Below, one piece after another: positions 56,530 to 62,774 of a stretch of 64,000 bases of DNA (position 1 is its first letter; every line of letters begins with the position of its first letter). This DNA comes from Bagarius yarrelli (Eukaryota; Chordata; Actinopteri; Siluriformes; Sisoridae), in NCBI GenBank assembly GCA_005784505.1, contig VCAZ01000048.1:927261-991260 (forward strand), in the 5' to 3' direction. The position numbers were made by a program, and so were the translations under genes. The notes beneath the pieces were generated by a model. It was given only the letters and a program-made list of their open reading frames with translations, was not told the origin of the DNA and ran no database searches.

Positions 56530-58916
56530 AAGCACCCGCATGAGCTAAAAGAACAGTAGTTCCTAATATGCCCTAAAATCTCTTTCAGATTGTAGAAGCT
56601 GAAATAAAAATAAGTTTAGGATTAGGATCTGATACAGGTTTGCTGTGCTGTGATATCTTACCCTGTTTAATTACTTCCTGATTTCACCTGTTTAATTACT
56701 TCATGATCACCTGTCTGTCATATGCTTGTCATTACTGTTATGTCTATACAGCTTCTATGAGCTGATGATTAACGCTAACGCTGAAAATCTCAGATGGTTG
56801 ATGCTATCAGCTGTGAGCAGCCTGTCGTACATGTCCTGTTATCAGCAGAGTTTCTATCACTGACTCACCTGTGCTGGTGTATGTGTACGCACCCATGTCA
56901 GTATTCACATCATACGCAGACAGAAAGCAGACAGCACCCGCCAGTGTATATGTTTAGTTTACAATGGTATGTCTCTCTAGCAGTATCTCTAGCAGTGCTC
57001 TAAAAGCGATTCCATTGCCATGCCATGATTCCTCTGACATCACCCAGATAATATCAGGAACAGATAGGGAGCAACCTGCGATCTCACTGACCACCGCACG
57101 CTGATGTCATACATAGGCCCTACACACACACACACACACACTTACTTTCAGCATATCGTTTTTATTAAAGCATTTTATAACCAGCACTTTTATAACCATC
57201 TGAGTCTCATAGCTGTCCTGTTTAGTCATCTTCTAGTGATAAGGTAGATTCTTTTCTCACTTCACTTTCACGTGAAACCTGCTGTTTATTGTGCAACAGA
57301 ACGCATTTTTGAAATGTTTAGTAGCTTTATTGTTAAAGGTCAACCCATATTGGATAGGTAGGCCAGTCGTTACTAACCAATTAATCAACTGGTGATTTTT
57401 AAAATGATTACTAGATAAATATCAAACATAAAACTCCAAGTGAAATATATTTCAGATCTGTATAGCAAAAAAAAAAACTAGTACTGAATCATTATTATTA
57501 TTATTATTATTATTTAATATTAATAATATAGGAATTATAATAATACATATGAATATGAAAAAAAGACCTGCATTTAAACTGAAACAAAAGTAAAAGTTTT
57601 ACCTTTTAATCATCACAATTGTACAATCAGGTAAATTAATAAAGTTTCACAGATAAAATGAAAATTAAAACACTAACGTTAAACATTAACCTCAGTTAAT
57701 GTTCATTCATTCATTCATTCATTTATCTTCTATACCTGCTTATTCCCTAATTCGGCATCACAGGGATCTGCTGGAGTCTATCCCAGCCGTCTCTGAAGGG
57801 CGAAAGGCAGTAGGGGTACACCCCGAACAGGTCGCCAGTCCATCAAAGGGCCACACACACACACTCACTTCTATGGGCAATTTAGAATCTCCAATCAACC
57901 GGAGTACCCGGAGTAAACCCATGCCAGCACGAGGAGAACATCCAAACTCCACACAGAAAGGCCCCTGCCTGGAAATTGAATCCAGGACCTCCTTGCTATA
58001 TAACTCCAGTCATGCTTCAAGATGGCCTTTAAAAATATCTACACCAGTCTGTCAAAGAAGTGCAAATTCTGAGAGGAAATGGTGGTTTGGGAATGTTTTT
58101 TGTGGTAAAGGTGATTGTAAAAAAGGGCTGCTTGGACCAACAATCATCGAGTGTAGAGGAATAGAATGTGGATTTAAATTATAGAGTAGCTGAGACTAAA
58201 ATGACCCAAAGCTCACACATACTGTACTTTTGCCCAACATTACTACTGTGTTTTCTAGTTGGAACACATCGAGTTGACTAATCAGCGAGAGCATTCCTGA
58301 AAAGCATATCCTAAAAAAAAAATCTTGGCCAGCTAATAATACTTTATACTCCAAGATCAGAAATAGCTAATAACAAAAAACATAATAAATAAAACTGAAT
58401 GAATTTAATATTTGGCTATCAAAAGAGCAATGTGTTGGAATATATAACCCTCTAAATCTTCTCTTCTATAAAAACTCCTACACAGAAACAGTTCAGTCAG
58501 TTCTGGTCAGTCACACCCTAGAAGACCAGATCTGCTATCATACACTCGATCTCCACCCTTTTCTACGCCATCTGGTGTTTATTATCTTTCTAAGAAAAAA
58601 TGTTATTTTCTACATTTTTATGTTGTTTCTGTGTCCTTTCTGTCTTTATCATTTCTCATTCGTCATCTCCAGATGTTCTAAAGGGCTTTGAAATGATGAC
58701 GTATCCAAGCAGAGATTGGGAAAGTGTATAGTAAATCTGTACCACATTGAGTTTATTTCCATATTAAAACATTCATGTGATTGTGTGTGTTTTTTGCAGC
58801 TGAAGCCACGTTTGATTGAACCATTGGACTATGAGAGCGTCCTGGTCCAGAGGAAGACTCAAATCCTTAGCGATGTCCTCCGAGACATGCTGCAGTTCCC
58901 TCTGGAGGATTTTCAG
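15996..58916 (+). CDS. dock9: DOCK9 (zizimin-1), 5' end: three alternative first exons plus shared exon 2
   Basis: DOCK9 is a DOCK-D family exchange factor that activates Cdc42. The N-terminal part leads into a PH domain and further on to DHR1 and DHR2, all beyond this window. The main reading joins 15996-16112 to 58800-58916 in phase 0. It gives MSLPAHAETRKFTRGLSKPG then TAAELRQSVSEAVRSSVLV, followed by LKPRLIEPLDYESVLVQRKT and QILSDVLRDMLQFPLEDFQ. The FTR.LSKPGTAAELRQSVSE block is shared by DOCK9 and DOCK11. KPKLIEPLDYENV..QKKTQILND..REML as recalled for DOCK9 is nearer than the DOCK11 wording. Two other phase-0 first exons (48504, 54026) can join the same exon 2. The gene continues past 64000; exon 3 of the usual coding path was not found in the window. 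Confidence 0.92.
16150..16600. repeat. (TCTG)n/(TC)n low-complexity tract
   Basis: About 450 bp of TCTG, TCTC and TGCC units, with an embedded (CA)n at 16465-16498, starts 40 nt after the donor of dock9 first exon A. On the minus strand it gives long false reading frames rich in Arg and Glu. Confidence 0.9.
16834..17014 (+). repeat. SINE (V-SINE-like), plus, near full length
   Basis: It runs from aaagtggtggctaaacgtta through ttgtgggttcgagc, the tRNA box-B-like motif, then gcaaggcccttaacccctaa and ttgctcagttgtataaatg to gtaagtcactctgtataagg and catctgccaaatgctgtaaatg. Confidence 0.85.
17876..17969 (-). repeat. SINE, minus: 3' half of a split copy
   Basis: The reversed SINE tail begins ttacagcgtttggcagc and continues ttatccagagcgacttac to gttgatggttaagag, where the element stops abruptly at a hAT insertion. 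The remaining half resumes at 18796. Confidence 0.8.
17970..18795. mobile_element. hAT-like non-autonomous element inside a SINE
   Basis: Terminal inverted repeats: taaagatcgaccgat at the left pairs with the complement of atcggtcgatctcta at the right (14 of 15 match). Flanks gttaagag and gttgaaag look like a degraded 8-bp target duplication (6 of 8), the hAT signature. The AT-rich body has no transposase and carries a plus-strand SINE at 18257-18448. Confidence 0.75.
18257..18448 (+). repeat. SINE, plus, inserted in the hAT-like element
   Basis: Near-complete copy: gggaagtggtggctcagtgg, the box-B-like gggtttgatttccagcacca, ctgagcaaggcccttaaccc and aagttactctggataagggc to gctgtaaatgtaaat. It is younger than the hAT element that holds it. 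Confidence 0.85.
18796..18907 (-). repeat. SINE, minus: 5' half of the split copy
   Basis: It continues the SINE interrupted at 17969: gttgaaagccctacccaggg, ctccatagtggcggcttg, tttgaactcatgacc and ccctgagctaccacttgccc, the reversed tRNA-like head. Confidence 0.8.
19497..19630 (-). repeat. SINE, minus, internally shortened
   Basis: The reversed tail tttacagtatttggcagatg and tcagagtgacttacattta is followed by tgagcaattgggggcccc and the reversed head acaccttaaccaccaaacta. The central block is partly deleted. Confidence 0.75.
19640..20955. other. dock9 intron segment without recognised features
   Basis: AT-rich, non-coding sequence. No exon, RNA gene or nameable repeat seen. Confidence 0.5.
21006..21457. 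mobile_element. hAT-like non-autonomous element with 8-bp target duplication
   Basis: The left end tagggctgtcataatgatc pairs with the complement of the right end gattattttgacagcctta. Flanks tgtgcata (20998-21005) and tgtgcatc (21458-21465) match at 7 of 8 positions. No transposase reading frame. Confidence 0.85.
21784..22128. mobile_element. Mariner-like MITE
   Basis: It starts tacagggtgtccg and ends ggggacaccctgta: inverted ends flanked by TA, as for Tc1/mariner insertions. The 345-bp body has no open reading frame. Confidence 0.75.
22511..23025. repeat. Cluster of (CA)n and (TG)n tracts
   Basis: (CA)n at 22511-22547, (TG)n at 22664-22681, long (TG)n at 22888-22929 and again at 22984-23022. 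The CA and TG tracts are mutually complementary and could pair as RNA or slip during replication. Confidence 0.9.
23030..25750. other. dock9 intron segment, AT-rich
   Basis: Holds a short (T)n at 24196-24212 and a (CA)n at 25498-25523. Two stretches, near 23625-23660 and 25155-25200, share the wording atgctaattagtcagcagct / atgctaattagccagcagct followed by aaaaggcag and gcttacacacc, so they belong to one dispersed repeat. No gene seen. Confidence 0.55.
25751..25938 (+). repeat. SINE, plus, near full length
   Basis: cgtagtccagtggttgaggt, the box-B-like gggttcgattcccagcacca, ctgtgcaaggcccctaaccc, ttgcttagctgtataaaaag and taagtcgctctggataagga to atgctgtaaatgtaag. The head is one of the best-preserved tRNA-like parts in the window. 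Confidence 0.88.
25990..26050. repeat. (TG)n(AG)n compound microsatellite
   Basis: Ten TG units run directly into about 16 AG units. It sits 50 nt after a SINE tail. Confidence 0.9.
26800..26935 (+). repeat. Dispersed teleost repeat, copy 1 (degraded)
   Basis: ggggtcacccagtcgaagag, tttttcctcacattactagg and tcggctttgggttgcccta resemble, in degraded form, the block at 45590-45790 (gtgtcacccagatgaggatg, ggtttttccttgccacagtc). The class is unclear. Confidence 0.45.
26940..29825. other. dock9 intron segment without recognised features
   Basis: Nearly 2.9 kb of AT-rich sequence. No coding exon or nameable repeat found. It is the longest stretch in the window that looks free of obvious transposons, apart from 33835-34680 and parts of 42000-48000. 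Confidence 0.5.
29830..30150 (+). repeat. Dispersed teleost repeat containing cctttatttatatagcgc
   Basis: It begins agtcaagtcaagtcaccttt and continues tatagcgcattttataatc, gaggcgacagcggcaagaaa, accttgggagaaaccaggct. This wording is common in fish intergenic DNA. I recognise it as repetitive but cannot assign the class. Confidence 0.65.
30503..30636. repeat. SINE head fragment enclosed in a 29-bp inverted repeat
   Basis: A plus-strand SINE head (gaagtggtagcgcagtggtt to accaccaagttgccactgct, about 30517-30607) is bounded by arms at 30503-30531 and 30608-30636. The arms are inverted complements at 27 of 29 positions. They include both SINE head sequence and about 13 bp of flank (acaaaccctaccg), so the flank itself has been copied in reverse. 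Confidence 0.85.
32148..32313 (+). repeat. SINE, plus, diverged
   Basis: gggaagtggtagcgcagttg, cggggtttgatttccagcac and agtcgctgtaaataagggca to ccataaatgtaaat. A hAT-like element is inserted directly at its 3' end. Confidence 0.8.
32322..32819 (-). mobile_element. hAT transposon fragment with TIRs and 8-bp target duplication
   Basis: The left end taagggtgtgacgaga pairs with the complement of the right end tcttgtcacacccctA. Flanks gtgattag (32314-32321) and atgattag (32820-32827) match at 7 of 8. The 498-bp element holds a minus-strand transposase remnant. It was inserted at the tail of a SINE. Confidence 0.85.
32497..32663 (-). pseudogene. hAT transposase fragment (ZBED/hobo-Ac type)
   Basis: Minus-strand reading CIAVVTDDVCNMDVAVRKAG then FKTHIKCFTHTINLATQAGF. 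The VTD...NM..A and C..H..NL..Q patterns are those of the catalytic-domain region of hAT transposases; the first Asp of the catalytic triad lies in VTD. Only about 55 residues survive, so it is a relic. Confidence 0.75.
33311..33465 (+). repeat. Second tRNA-headed repeat family (family C), copy 1
   Basis: Starts tgcggggtggcttagtggtt and gcactgttgcctcacagca, later aaattgcccatagaaatga and gatggactagcgacctgtcc. It is shortened internally compared with the 60689 copy. Common in fish genomes. Confidence 0.75.
33835..34680. other. dock9 intron segment without recognised features
   Basis: AT-rich, no gene or nameable repeat. Confidence 0.5.
34686..34778. repeat. (GATA)n microsatellite, about 23 units
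   Basis: A nearly perfect GATA tract of about 93 bp. Long and uninterrupted, so likely to be length-polymorphic. Confidence 0.97.
34800..36295. other. dock9 intron segment, AT-rich
   Basis: A stretch near 35060-35130 (atattgcatgatattgcata ... cagtattatgcagccctac) looks like one end of a MITE; the other end was not found. No gene seen. Confidence 0.45.
36296..36522 (+). repeat. Older dispersed repeat, left part, split by a Tc1-like element
   Basis: cagtggtgtgcagtcagggc and caggcagggccctaaacac start a fish repeat whose wording resumes at 37683 (aatttgtcttcagaagtcta). The Tc1-like element 36523-37680 separates the two parts at a TA dinucleotide. Confidence 0.55.
36523..37680 (-). mobile_element. 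Tc1/mariner DNA transposon, internally deleted, intact ends
   Basis: Begins cactgctcaaaaaataaagg and ends, inverted, gagcagtg; the inner parts gggaacact and agtgttccc also pair. TA stands on both sides (36521-36522 and 37681-37682), as in Tc1/mariner target duplication. The transposase lies on the minus strand and is disrupted. The two ends are well preserved, which suggests a fairly recent insertion. Confidence 0.93.
36778..37415 (-). pseudogene. Tc1/mariner transposase pseudogene
   Basis: The minus-strand ATG at 37413-37415 opens MRRSLQPTQVAQVMQLIQDG and TSMRAVARRFAV, the helix-turn-helix DNA-binding region, on to RRSTARALQN. The middle, including the first catalytic Asp region, is deleted. 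A second frame then gives GYRDEILRPLVRPYAGAV, LLMQDNARPHVAGVCQQFL with the second Asp, and RSPDLNPIEH with the Glu. After a further frameshift the C-terminus EEIPQETIRHLIRSMPRCCR and EVIQARGGHTHY ends at a stop. It cannot make active enzyme, but its ends could be mobilised by a related transposase. Confidence 0.9.
37683..38000 (+). repeat. Older dispersed repeat, right part
   Basis: Continues the repeat broken at 36522: tctgtcaaagtcttcaaagt, ctttaagactttaaccaat and ctagctggcgcacaatgaca. This wording is familiar from fish DNA. The right boundary is approximate. Confidence 0.5.
38005..39690. other. dock9 intron segment without recognised genes
   Basis: AT-rich, with a (TG)n at 38940-38958 and a (CT)n at 39047-39072. 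No coding evidence. Confidence 0.5.
39693..39918 (+). repeat. Family C repeat, copy 2
   Basis: cagcacggtggcttagtggg, tgcctcacagcaagaaggtc, ctgggttcgattctcgggcc, tttctgtgtggagtttgcat, and ctaaattgcccataggagtg. Lacks most of the 3' part seen at 60689-61044. Confidence 0.8.
40979..41294 (+). mobile_element. RTE-type LINE remnant with 5' and 3' ends joined
   Basis: The 5' part (gtgacaagccagtgactctg, ggcatccgacgtaaaacttt, ataccggatcggtcg, ttaacaacgaccgcc) resembles the leader of RTE-like LINEs in fish. The last part (tgattcgctgtggcaaaccc, gggaacagccgaaa, gaagaagaag) resembles their 3' end. The entire coding region is missing. Family name from memory only. Confidence 0.6.
41300..42840. other. dock9 intron segment
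   Basis: AT-rich, with poly(A) at 41986-42001 and poly(T) at 42298-42312. No gene or assignable repeat, except a short stretch near 42740-42790 reminiscent of repeat family A. Confidence 0.45.
42855..43122. repeat. (GA)n-rich purine tract
   Basis: Some 270 nt almost entirely of A and G on the plus strand, mostly GAGA and GAAA units. It can form triplex-type structures. The opposite strand gives false Ser/Leu/Phe-rich reading frames. Confidence 0.9.
43577..43711. repeat. (TG)n followed by (GA)n microsatellites
   Basis: About 21 TG units at 43577-43618 and (GA)n at 43664-43711, with unique sequence between. Confidence 0.9.
43912..44420. repeat. Alternating (TG)n and (GA)n blocks: tandem-like low-complexity region
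   Basis: Repeated modules of gtgtgtttgtgtgtga plus gagagagagagaga plus gaggttgtgtttgtgt, three to four times, then tctattaaattgaactgaat (44175) echoed by actattaactgaattgaact (44350). The echo suggests tandem duplication of a larger unit of about 175 bp. Confidence 0.8.
44951..45914. mobile_element. Possible MITE or hAT-like element carrying another repeat
   Basis: The left end gcatttgattaaatcgatta and the right end atcgattatcgattagtcat look like imperfect inverted repeats. Inside lies a second repeat (45590-45790). No transposase seen; boundaries uncertain. Confidence 0.4.
45590..45790 (+). repeat. Dispersed teleost repeat, copy 2
   Basis: gtgtcacccagatgaggatg, ctggttcctactaaggtttc, ggtttttccttgccacagtc, gcctccggtttgctcatta. 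Common fish repeat wording; compare 26800-26935. Confidence 0.65.
46021..46192 (-). repeat. SINE, minus, near full length
   Basis: Reversed copy: cttttggcagaccctcttat, agctgaggtttaagagccct, ggggcccagcagtggcagct, tggcggtgctgggaaatgat, ccgttaccactgagctacca. Confidence 0.8.
46195..48360. other. dock9 intron segment upstream of first exon B
   Basis: AT-rich, with (TG)n(AG)n at 46804-46852, (CA)n at 47583-47618 and 48190-48216, and a repeat-like stretch at 47515-47935 ending ccacgggccatccctgg. No coding evidence. Confidence 0.5.
48361..48503 (+). promoter_or_regulatory. dock9: Putative 5'UTR/promoter of dock9 first exon B
   Basis: A GC-richer stretch with several CpGs (atccgtactgcgcacagctc, cacgctgctcgtctctgtg) directly before the MGCTTS start, in contrast to the AT-rich surroundings. 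No TATA box is obvious. Inferred only from position and composition. Confidence 0.4.
48504..48677 (+). CDS. dock9: dock9 alternative first exon B (MGCTTS N-terminus)
   Basis: The ATG at 48504 has G at -3 and G at +4, with an in-frame TGA at 48480-48482. The 58-residue reading starts MGCTTSMILFDGLRSALQRN and ends in donor AAAG|gtgtgg at phase 0, matching exon 2 at 58800. I recall a mammalian DOCK9 isoform starting MGCTTSVILFKGIRTVFERN, which would make this a conserved alternative promoter. Gly2, Cys3 and Ser6 fit N-myristoylation plus palmitoylation, so this isoform could be lipid-anchored at membranes, unlike first exon A. The rest of the exon (about residues 21-58) is not conserved with anything I recall. 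Local CpG content is raised. Confidence 0.8.
49483..49947. repeat. Cluster of three SINEs (+, -, -)
   Basis: A plus copy at 49483-49635 (gaagtggtagctcagtggtt to ggataagggcatctgccaaa), a minus fragment at about 49640-49738 (tttagggttaagaaccttgc to gagctaccacttgag) and a minus copy at about 49761-49947. The first two form a tail-to-tail pair that can fold into a hairpin. Confidence 0.8.
50113..50146. repeat. (T)34 homopolymer
   Basis: Uninterrupted run of 34 T. It lies just upstream of the 50241-50410 inverted repeat and has no SINE body next to it. Confidence 0.95.
50241..50410. repeat. Long imperfect inverted repeat (53-bp arms, 64-nt loop)
   Basis: The left arm 50241-50293 and the right arm 50358-50410 are inverted complements at about 46 of 53 positions. 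The core aaaccaggtggaagcagtga is perfect. It is either a foldback element or a small MITE. It would form a stable hairpin if transcribed. Confidence 0.85.
50920..51075 (+). repeat. SINE, plus
   Basis: gatagtggtagtggttaagc, ttgggttcagttctcagcat, caccaagctgccactgctgc, gagcaaagcctgg and ggataagagcgtctgccaaa to gccagaaatgtaaatg. Confidence 0.8.
51484..51612 (+). repeat. Interspersed repeat family B, copy 2
   Basis: Shorter second copy of the 3895-4100 element, same orientation, inside the large dock9 intron. A weakly similar stretch (ggcgtcctaggcaaaattg) starts near 47515. Confidence 0.55.
51615..53160. other. dock9 intron segment without recognised features
   Basis: No open reading frame with recognisable protein similarity. 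The part at 52400-52650 is less AT-rich and repeat-poor, but nothing in it can be named. Confidence 0.45.
53164..53310 (+). repeat. SINE, plus, strongly diverged
   Basis: gaagtggtagcttagtggtt, ttgccaccaagaggccccc, attactcaggtggataaaag and gtaagtcactcttgataaga. The box-B region has been lost. Confidence 0.65.
53660..53795. repeat. (TG)n tracts upstream of dock9 first exon C
   Basis: TG runs at 53666-53696 and 53766-53792 flank a short unique segment (acacagctgagtgtaggagg). They lie 230-360 nt upstream of the 54026 start. Confidence 0.85.
54026..54136 (+). CDS. dock9: dock9 candidate alternative first exon C
   Basis: The ATG at 54026 has A at -3 and an in-frame TAG at 54002. The 37-residue reading starts MQGRTAKGPKMVIESPQQFK, is polar and Pro/Gln-rich, and ends in donor CACGCAG|gtaaga, a strong consensus, at phase 0. 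That would join exon 2 (58800) in frame. I do not recognise the peptide. A 23-codon upstream ORF (53886-53957) precedes it. The call rests on the start context, open frame, strong donor and matching phase; it could be chance. Confidence 0.5.
55022..55245. repeat. (TG)n and (CA)n pair
   Basis: (TG)n at 55022-55062 and (CA)n at 55214-55245 are 150 nt apart and complementary. They enclose sequence without recognised function. Confidence 0.9.
55898..56115. repeat. MITE-like repeat, second copy
   Basis: The ends cgtccaaaattgcatacc and tttctgcgtctgaaac match the pattern of the 9128-9507 element. It lies in the dock9 intron between the 54026 first exon and exon 2. Confidence 0.45.
56288..56466 (+). 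repeat. SINE, plus, diverged
   Basis: gggagtggttagtagcagtt, gttggactgctaatcagaag, attatgggctcaagtcccag and atgtgtgtctgccaaatacc. It is followed at 56496-56521 by a (T)n run. Confidence 0.75.
56520..57700. other. dock9 intron segment without recognised features
   Basis: AT-rich, with a (CA)n at 57123-57141 and an (ATT)n at 57492-57514. No gene seen. Confidence 0.45.
57701..57996 (-). repeat. Family C repeat, minus copy
   Basis: Reversed wording: ttcattcattcattcattta, gatctgctggagtctatccc, gggtacaccccgaacaggtc, ggcaatttagaatctccaat and gaacatccaaactccacaca. It creates a 161-codon false reading frame on the plus strand. Confidence 0.8.
58800..58916 (+). CDS. dock9: dock9 shared second exon
   Basis: This 117-nt exon is phase 0 to 0, with acceptor gttttttgcag and donor TTTCAG|gtaaga. 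It encodes LKPRLIEPLDYESVLVQRKT and QILSDVLRDMLQFPLEDFQ. The KP(K/R)LIEPLDYE motif is the conserved second segment of DOCK9 family proteins and comes before the PH domain. Confidence 0.96.
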
Positions 58917-60271
58917 GTAAGACTATCTGGCAACCCATCTTTAAATTCAATCATGCGGTTCAACTGTTTAGTAATTGGGAGCTGCCAGCAGCGAAGCCTT
59001 TAAACAGATGGCTGCGGTGGAGTCTCAGGTTATACACTGAGAAGAAGGAAATGCTTATTGTTATCGCTGCTGTAACTAATACTGGGAGTTAAATAGTTCA
59101 CAAGGGTTACAGCTGGAGGGCTGAGGAAAGGGGAAAGGTGTAGCTCTCTATAATAGGGTGAAAATTCCTAAGACACACCCTGAACTCACAAACATACCTC
59201 TCTAGTTACCCGAAAAGAGACGTTTAACAGTCTTTTTAATAGTCTTTTGCAATTGTTGCTTAACAGACTATACTATACATGATGCGTCAGTCTAAATGCA
59301 TTAAAGACAGACCAGAGAAGAAGACTTGTACAGAGTTTTATGTCCTCAAGCAGTGACACGTTCAGTCACCCCTTGTTAGCAGCAAACAAGAAAACAAAGC
59401 AGTCAAAACAAGACATGCTGCAGTATGTTTCTTCTCTTTCCGTTCTGTCTACTGGACACTGTTTGCCATTTTCCCGAGGCGTTTTTTTTGTAGACGTCAC
59501 GCTAATTGCATCATCAAGTTCGGTGTGGCAATTGGTTCATGGTTTGACGGTTGTTGTAAGAGAAGTCACACTACACTAAAATTTTCGGATGATGCCAGAA
59601 GTTCATCCGAGAAAATAATTGACTGTTGATGCTAAGAGTTTTTCACGTAGGATTATAGGAATCGTTTAAGATTTCAAAATTTGTCTCAGAAGGACAATTC
59701 GTAGCTAAAATCAGATAGTGTAAGCCTGGCTTAAGTCTCATCACGTTAGCAAGTATTACCGCTTAATAAAAAAAGGCCAAAGATGAGGTTAGTTTTCACT
59801 AACAGCATGTGTTTTATTCCTCTTATTCCAAAGCAGTTTGCAAAAAAATTAACTTTGTTTAGCAGTTAAATGTTGTTTTTAACGAAATCCAGAAATCCAG
59901 TTTCTTTTTTTTTTTCACTCAGTATAAAGCAGCTATAAATATTTCTTTTATCAGCTTCTTCTTGTCTGTATTAATAGGATACAATGCAGCTTGTTATTAT
60001 TAACAAGAAACTGTCATTTTAACATCGACTCCTTCAACCCAAAATTAATGTCTCTGCAGAAAACTGCACTAAGTTCCCTGCTGACTTTACCACAACAATA
60101 AATGTTAATGTGTGCACTTTGGATTGTGTTCATTTTAAGAGGAACATGTGACCAGTACCACACTGTTGTCCCCGCTACAGGAATGAGCACTATTGTTGTG
60201 CTAGTGCTAGACGTTAGATTGATGCTTTATAATTAGTTATGGAGCAGTGTCAGAATTAGGACTGGGGTGTG

Positions 60272-60275
<4 letters not shown>

Positions 60276-60327
<52 letters not shown>
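60276..60327. repeat. (TG)n microsatellite, about 25 units
   Basis: The longest perfect TG run in the window, about 1.4 kb after dock9 exon 2. Confidence 0.95.
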
Positions 60328-60688
60328 TTGGAGCTCATGTTGCAGACTCCAAACGAGTGTCTGAGTGGGAGGTCTGCTTCAGACAGCTATACAAACACAT
60401 ACAGCGGGCTCAAAAATGGGAGTGGCACAAGGGGACCCAAAGTCACACCCTTCAACGGGCTTACTATTTACAGTGCGTGATTAATATCCATTATAAAAAT
60501 ATCTTTGCGTAATGTTTAACAGATGTTTGCTGATAATGATTGCTTCTCCAACATGCCGGTGATGAAAGAGGACTATAGCAAAAGGCCATTAAAATAGTTG
60601 TATAGTGTATGTTTGCGTTTCTTATCGTCACTATGTGGAATGGGTAGGAATAACTGTGGAATGTGAGGCTAACTGTATGATTTTTAAT

Positions 60689-61044
60689 TTGGCTTAGTGA
60701 TTAGTACTGTCGCCTCACAGCAAGAAGGTCTCAGGTTCGTAACCCCAGCAGGGTCTTTCTGTGTGTAGTTTGCATGTTCTCCCAGTGCTTTCATGGGGTT
60801 TACTCAGATACTCTGGTTTTCTTCTCACAGTCCAAAAACATGTATGTAGGTTGATTGGTTGATTAAATATATGGTGTAAATTGCCTATAGAAGTGAGTGT
60901 GAGTGTATGTGACCCTGCGATGGACTCGTGATCTTTCCAGGATGTACCCCTGCCTTTCGCCTAATGACAGCTGGGGTAGACTCCAGCAGATCCCCATGAC
61001 ACTGATTAGGAATAAATGGGTATAGACAATGGATGGATGGATAA
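60689..61044 (+). repeat. Family C repeat, most complete copy
   Basis: It runs from ggcttagtgattagtactgt through tcgcctcacagcaagaagg, agtttgcatgttctcccagt, gttgattggttgattaaa, gaccctgcgatggactcgtg and agctggggtagactccagca to ggatggatggataa. It gives the full 5'-3' layout of the family. Confidence 0.85.
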
Positions 61045-61756
61045 TTTCTGTCAGTTGATGAAGAGATAAAAACACCACAAAATAGCACCAAATACAAATT
61101 AAAAGCATTTTATGCATTATAACACTTTATTAACAGTTTATAAACTGGTGTACTGTTATCCAGCTTGGTGCAAAAACAATCATTGTTGTTCTTAGATATT
61201 TAAAAGATTTCACATTAAACTTTACATACTATCATTAATTTGTTTAGAAGTTTAGACTAAATAAATAAATACATATATAGTGTAAATGTCCACCAGAATG
61301 ATTTTAAGCTTGCATTAACCAAGTGCAAAAGAATGTCTCCAGGTGACTACAGTGAATGCATGTGGAAGTATTTTTTATGTATACTTTTATTTTTTCTCAA
61401 TCAAGAGTAAAAAAAAGGAGTTTACAGACCCAAGAACTCACTGTCTCCAATTCCCAGCCTTTAGCACACACATCTAGCTTAAACACAGTATCATCAGCAC
61501 TAATGTCTTTCCCATATCTGTGCTTTAGGCTGCACGGCATTCCTCCGAAAATCCTTCTTTACAGGCTTCAGTATTCTAAAGAAGAAAATAAAAATACTTC
61601 AGCATTTACATTCTATATCCCCAGTGTGTGAGGGTGTGTGTGTGCACATGCATCTGTGAAGGCAGCATGGTAACTTTGTGATAATGTGATGGCCTTGACT
61701 GCACTCATTTGTCTTTCTCATGTAACTCTTTCTCTTTCCCCCTCCACCCACCTCAG

Positions 61757-62130
61757 TATGTCTGTGAATTTAACTTGACCAAGAAACGTGATCTCAGAGA
61801 AAAGGTCCTACGTGCTCGGAGCGACGGGTGATCATGTTCTGAAGGCAGGCAAGACGACACACACAGCTTTGTCACTCAGTGCTGGAAGTGTTTGTTCTTC
61901 TATGGCTTAGCTTAGAGAGTGGGTTAGTTGTGCATCTTTGTCGGTGTGGTCACTGAGTGGTTTAGCAGGCTGTGAATGCTGGGAAGTGAGGCTGTGGTGG
62001 GGTTTGGGTAAAATGTAGGCCATAGGAGTTCTTGAATTGTGCACTTCTTGCTGCTGCTATGGTTTAAATCTGTAAATGGTGTAAGCTACTTTCTTTCTTT
62101 TTTTCCGATACAATAAATTTTTATCCTTAA
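61757..62130 (+). CDS. Possible alternative terminal exon of dock9
   Basis: A strong acceptor (cccacctcag) ends at 61756. In the phase of exon 2 the sequence reads YVCEFNLTKKRDLREKVLRA then RSDG and TGA at 61829-61831; the other two frames close within a few codons. A poly(A) signal AATAAA follows at 62112. Joined to exon 2 this would give a very short, basic-ended product of roughly 100 residues. I do not recognise the peptide, and it is unlike the exon 3 continuation recalled for DOCK9 (TAILRRQGRYICSTVP). It may be a cryptic site without biological use. Confidence 0.3.
62112..62117 (+). terminator. AATAAA, possible poly(A) signal
   Basis: Lies about 280 nt after the stop of the possible terminal exon at 61757. 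Downstream sequence is not clearly GT-rich, so support is weak. Confidence 0.3.
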
Positions 62131-62774
62131 AGCATTCAGCAATTTAATCACATGACCCACCTCGGTCTTGGAATACCGCCTGTGCTATGCCTTTCAATGT
62201 TGTTCTTGCTCTAAAACACTTACTTAACTTGGGTTATCAGTTTATTCAGAGAACTTAAATGTGCTGGACTGCAGCCATTTCCAGACCAGAGCGGGAAGAC
62301 TAGTATAATCTGCTACGATAACTGAAAAAACAGAGAATGTCAAAAACTTACATCGTCATATTAATGCACAGGGTTCCCATGATATCAAAATAACAATATT
62401 TCTAGTTGTAAATCCTGCTTATTTTTTTATTTCTTATTACACATCTCCGAAGATCTTACACATTGTCAGACTTGTTATATAAAGACCTAGATGATACATA
62501 CACATATTTATCCGTGTGTATAATATCTTGTAATATTGACCTCTTATACCACTGTTGTTTAAAAAATACTGGATTCTGATTGGCCAAATTTTATATTAGG
62601 ACATCTCTAAGGACGGGGTAATGAGTCGGAAACTGTAGTGATGTGAGGTTTAGTCTAAAACATAAAATTTATTAATGAGAAACCTCGGAAAACCTATTTG
62701 GTGCTATAGATTGACACATATGTATGGTATTAATTCTTCTAAAATGAGAGTGAATGTGTTTTACTCGTGTTTTA

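Larger units (their letters stand above)
58917..61756. other. dock9 intron after exon 2
   Basis: Non-coding. Holds the long (TG)n at 60276-60327 and a family C repeat (60689-61044). The expected next coding exon of DOCK9 (wording like RRQGRYICSTVP) was searched for by eye in this stretch and in 61757-64000 and was not found. Confidence 0.55.

Noticed and set aside
57699..58184. 161-codon plus-strand reading frame, the longest in the window
   Set aside because: Most of it lies in a reversed copy of repeat family C (57701-57996); the wording is that of the repeat and not of a protein family.
15996..58916. Calling the second gene DOCK11 or DOCK10
   Set aside because: The first exon resembles DOCK11 too, but exon 2 (KPRLIEPLDYESVLVQRKTQI) and the MGCTTS alternative start fit DOCK9, as does the neighbouring farp1.
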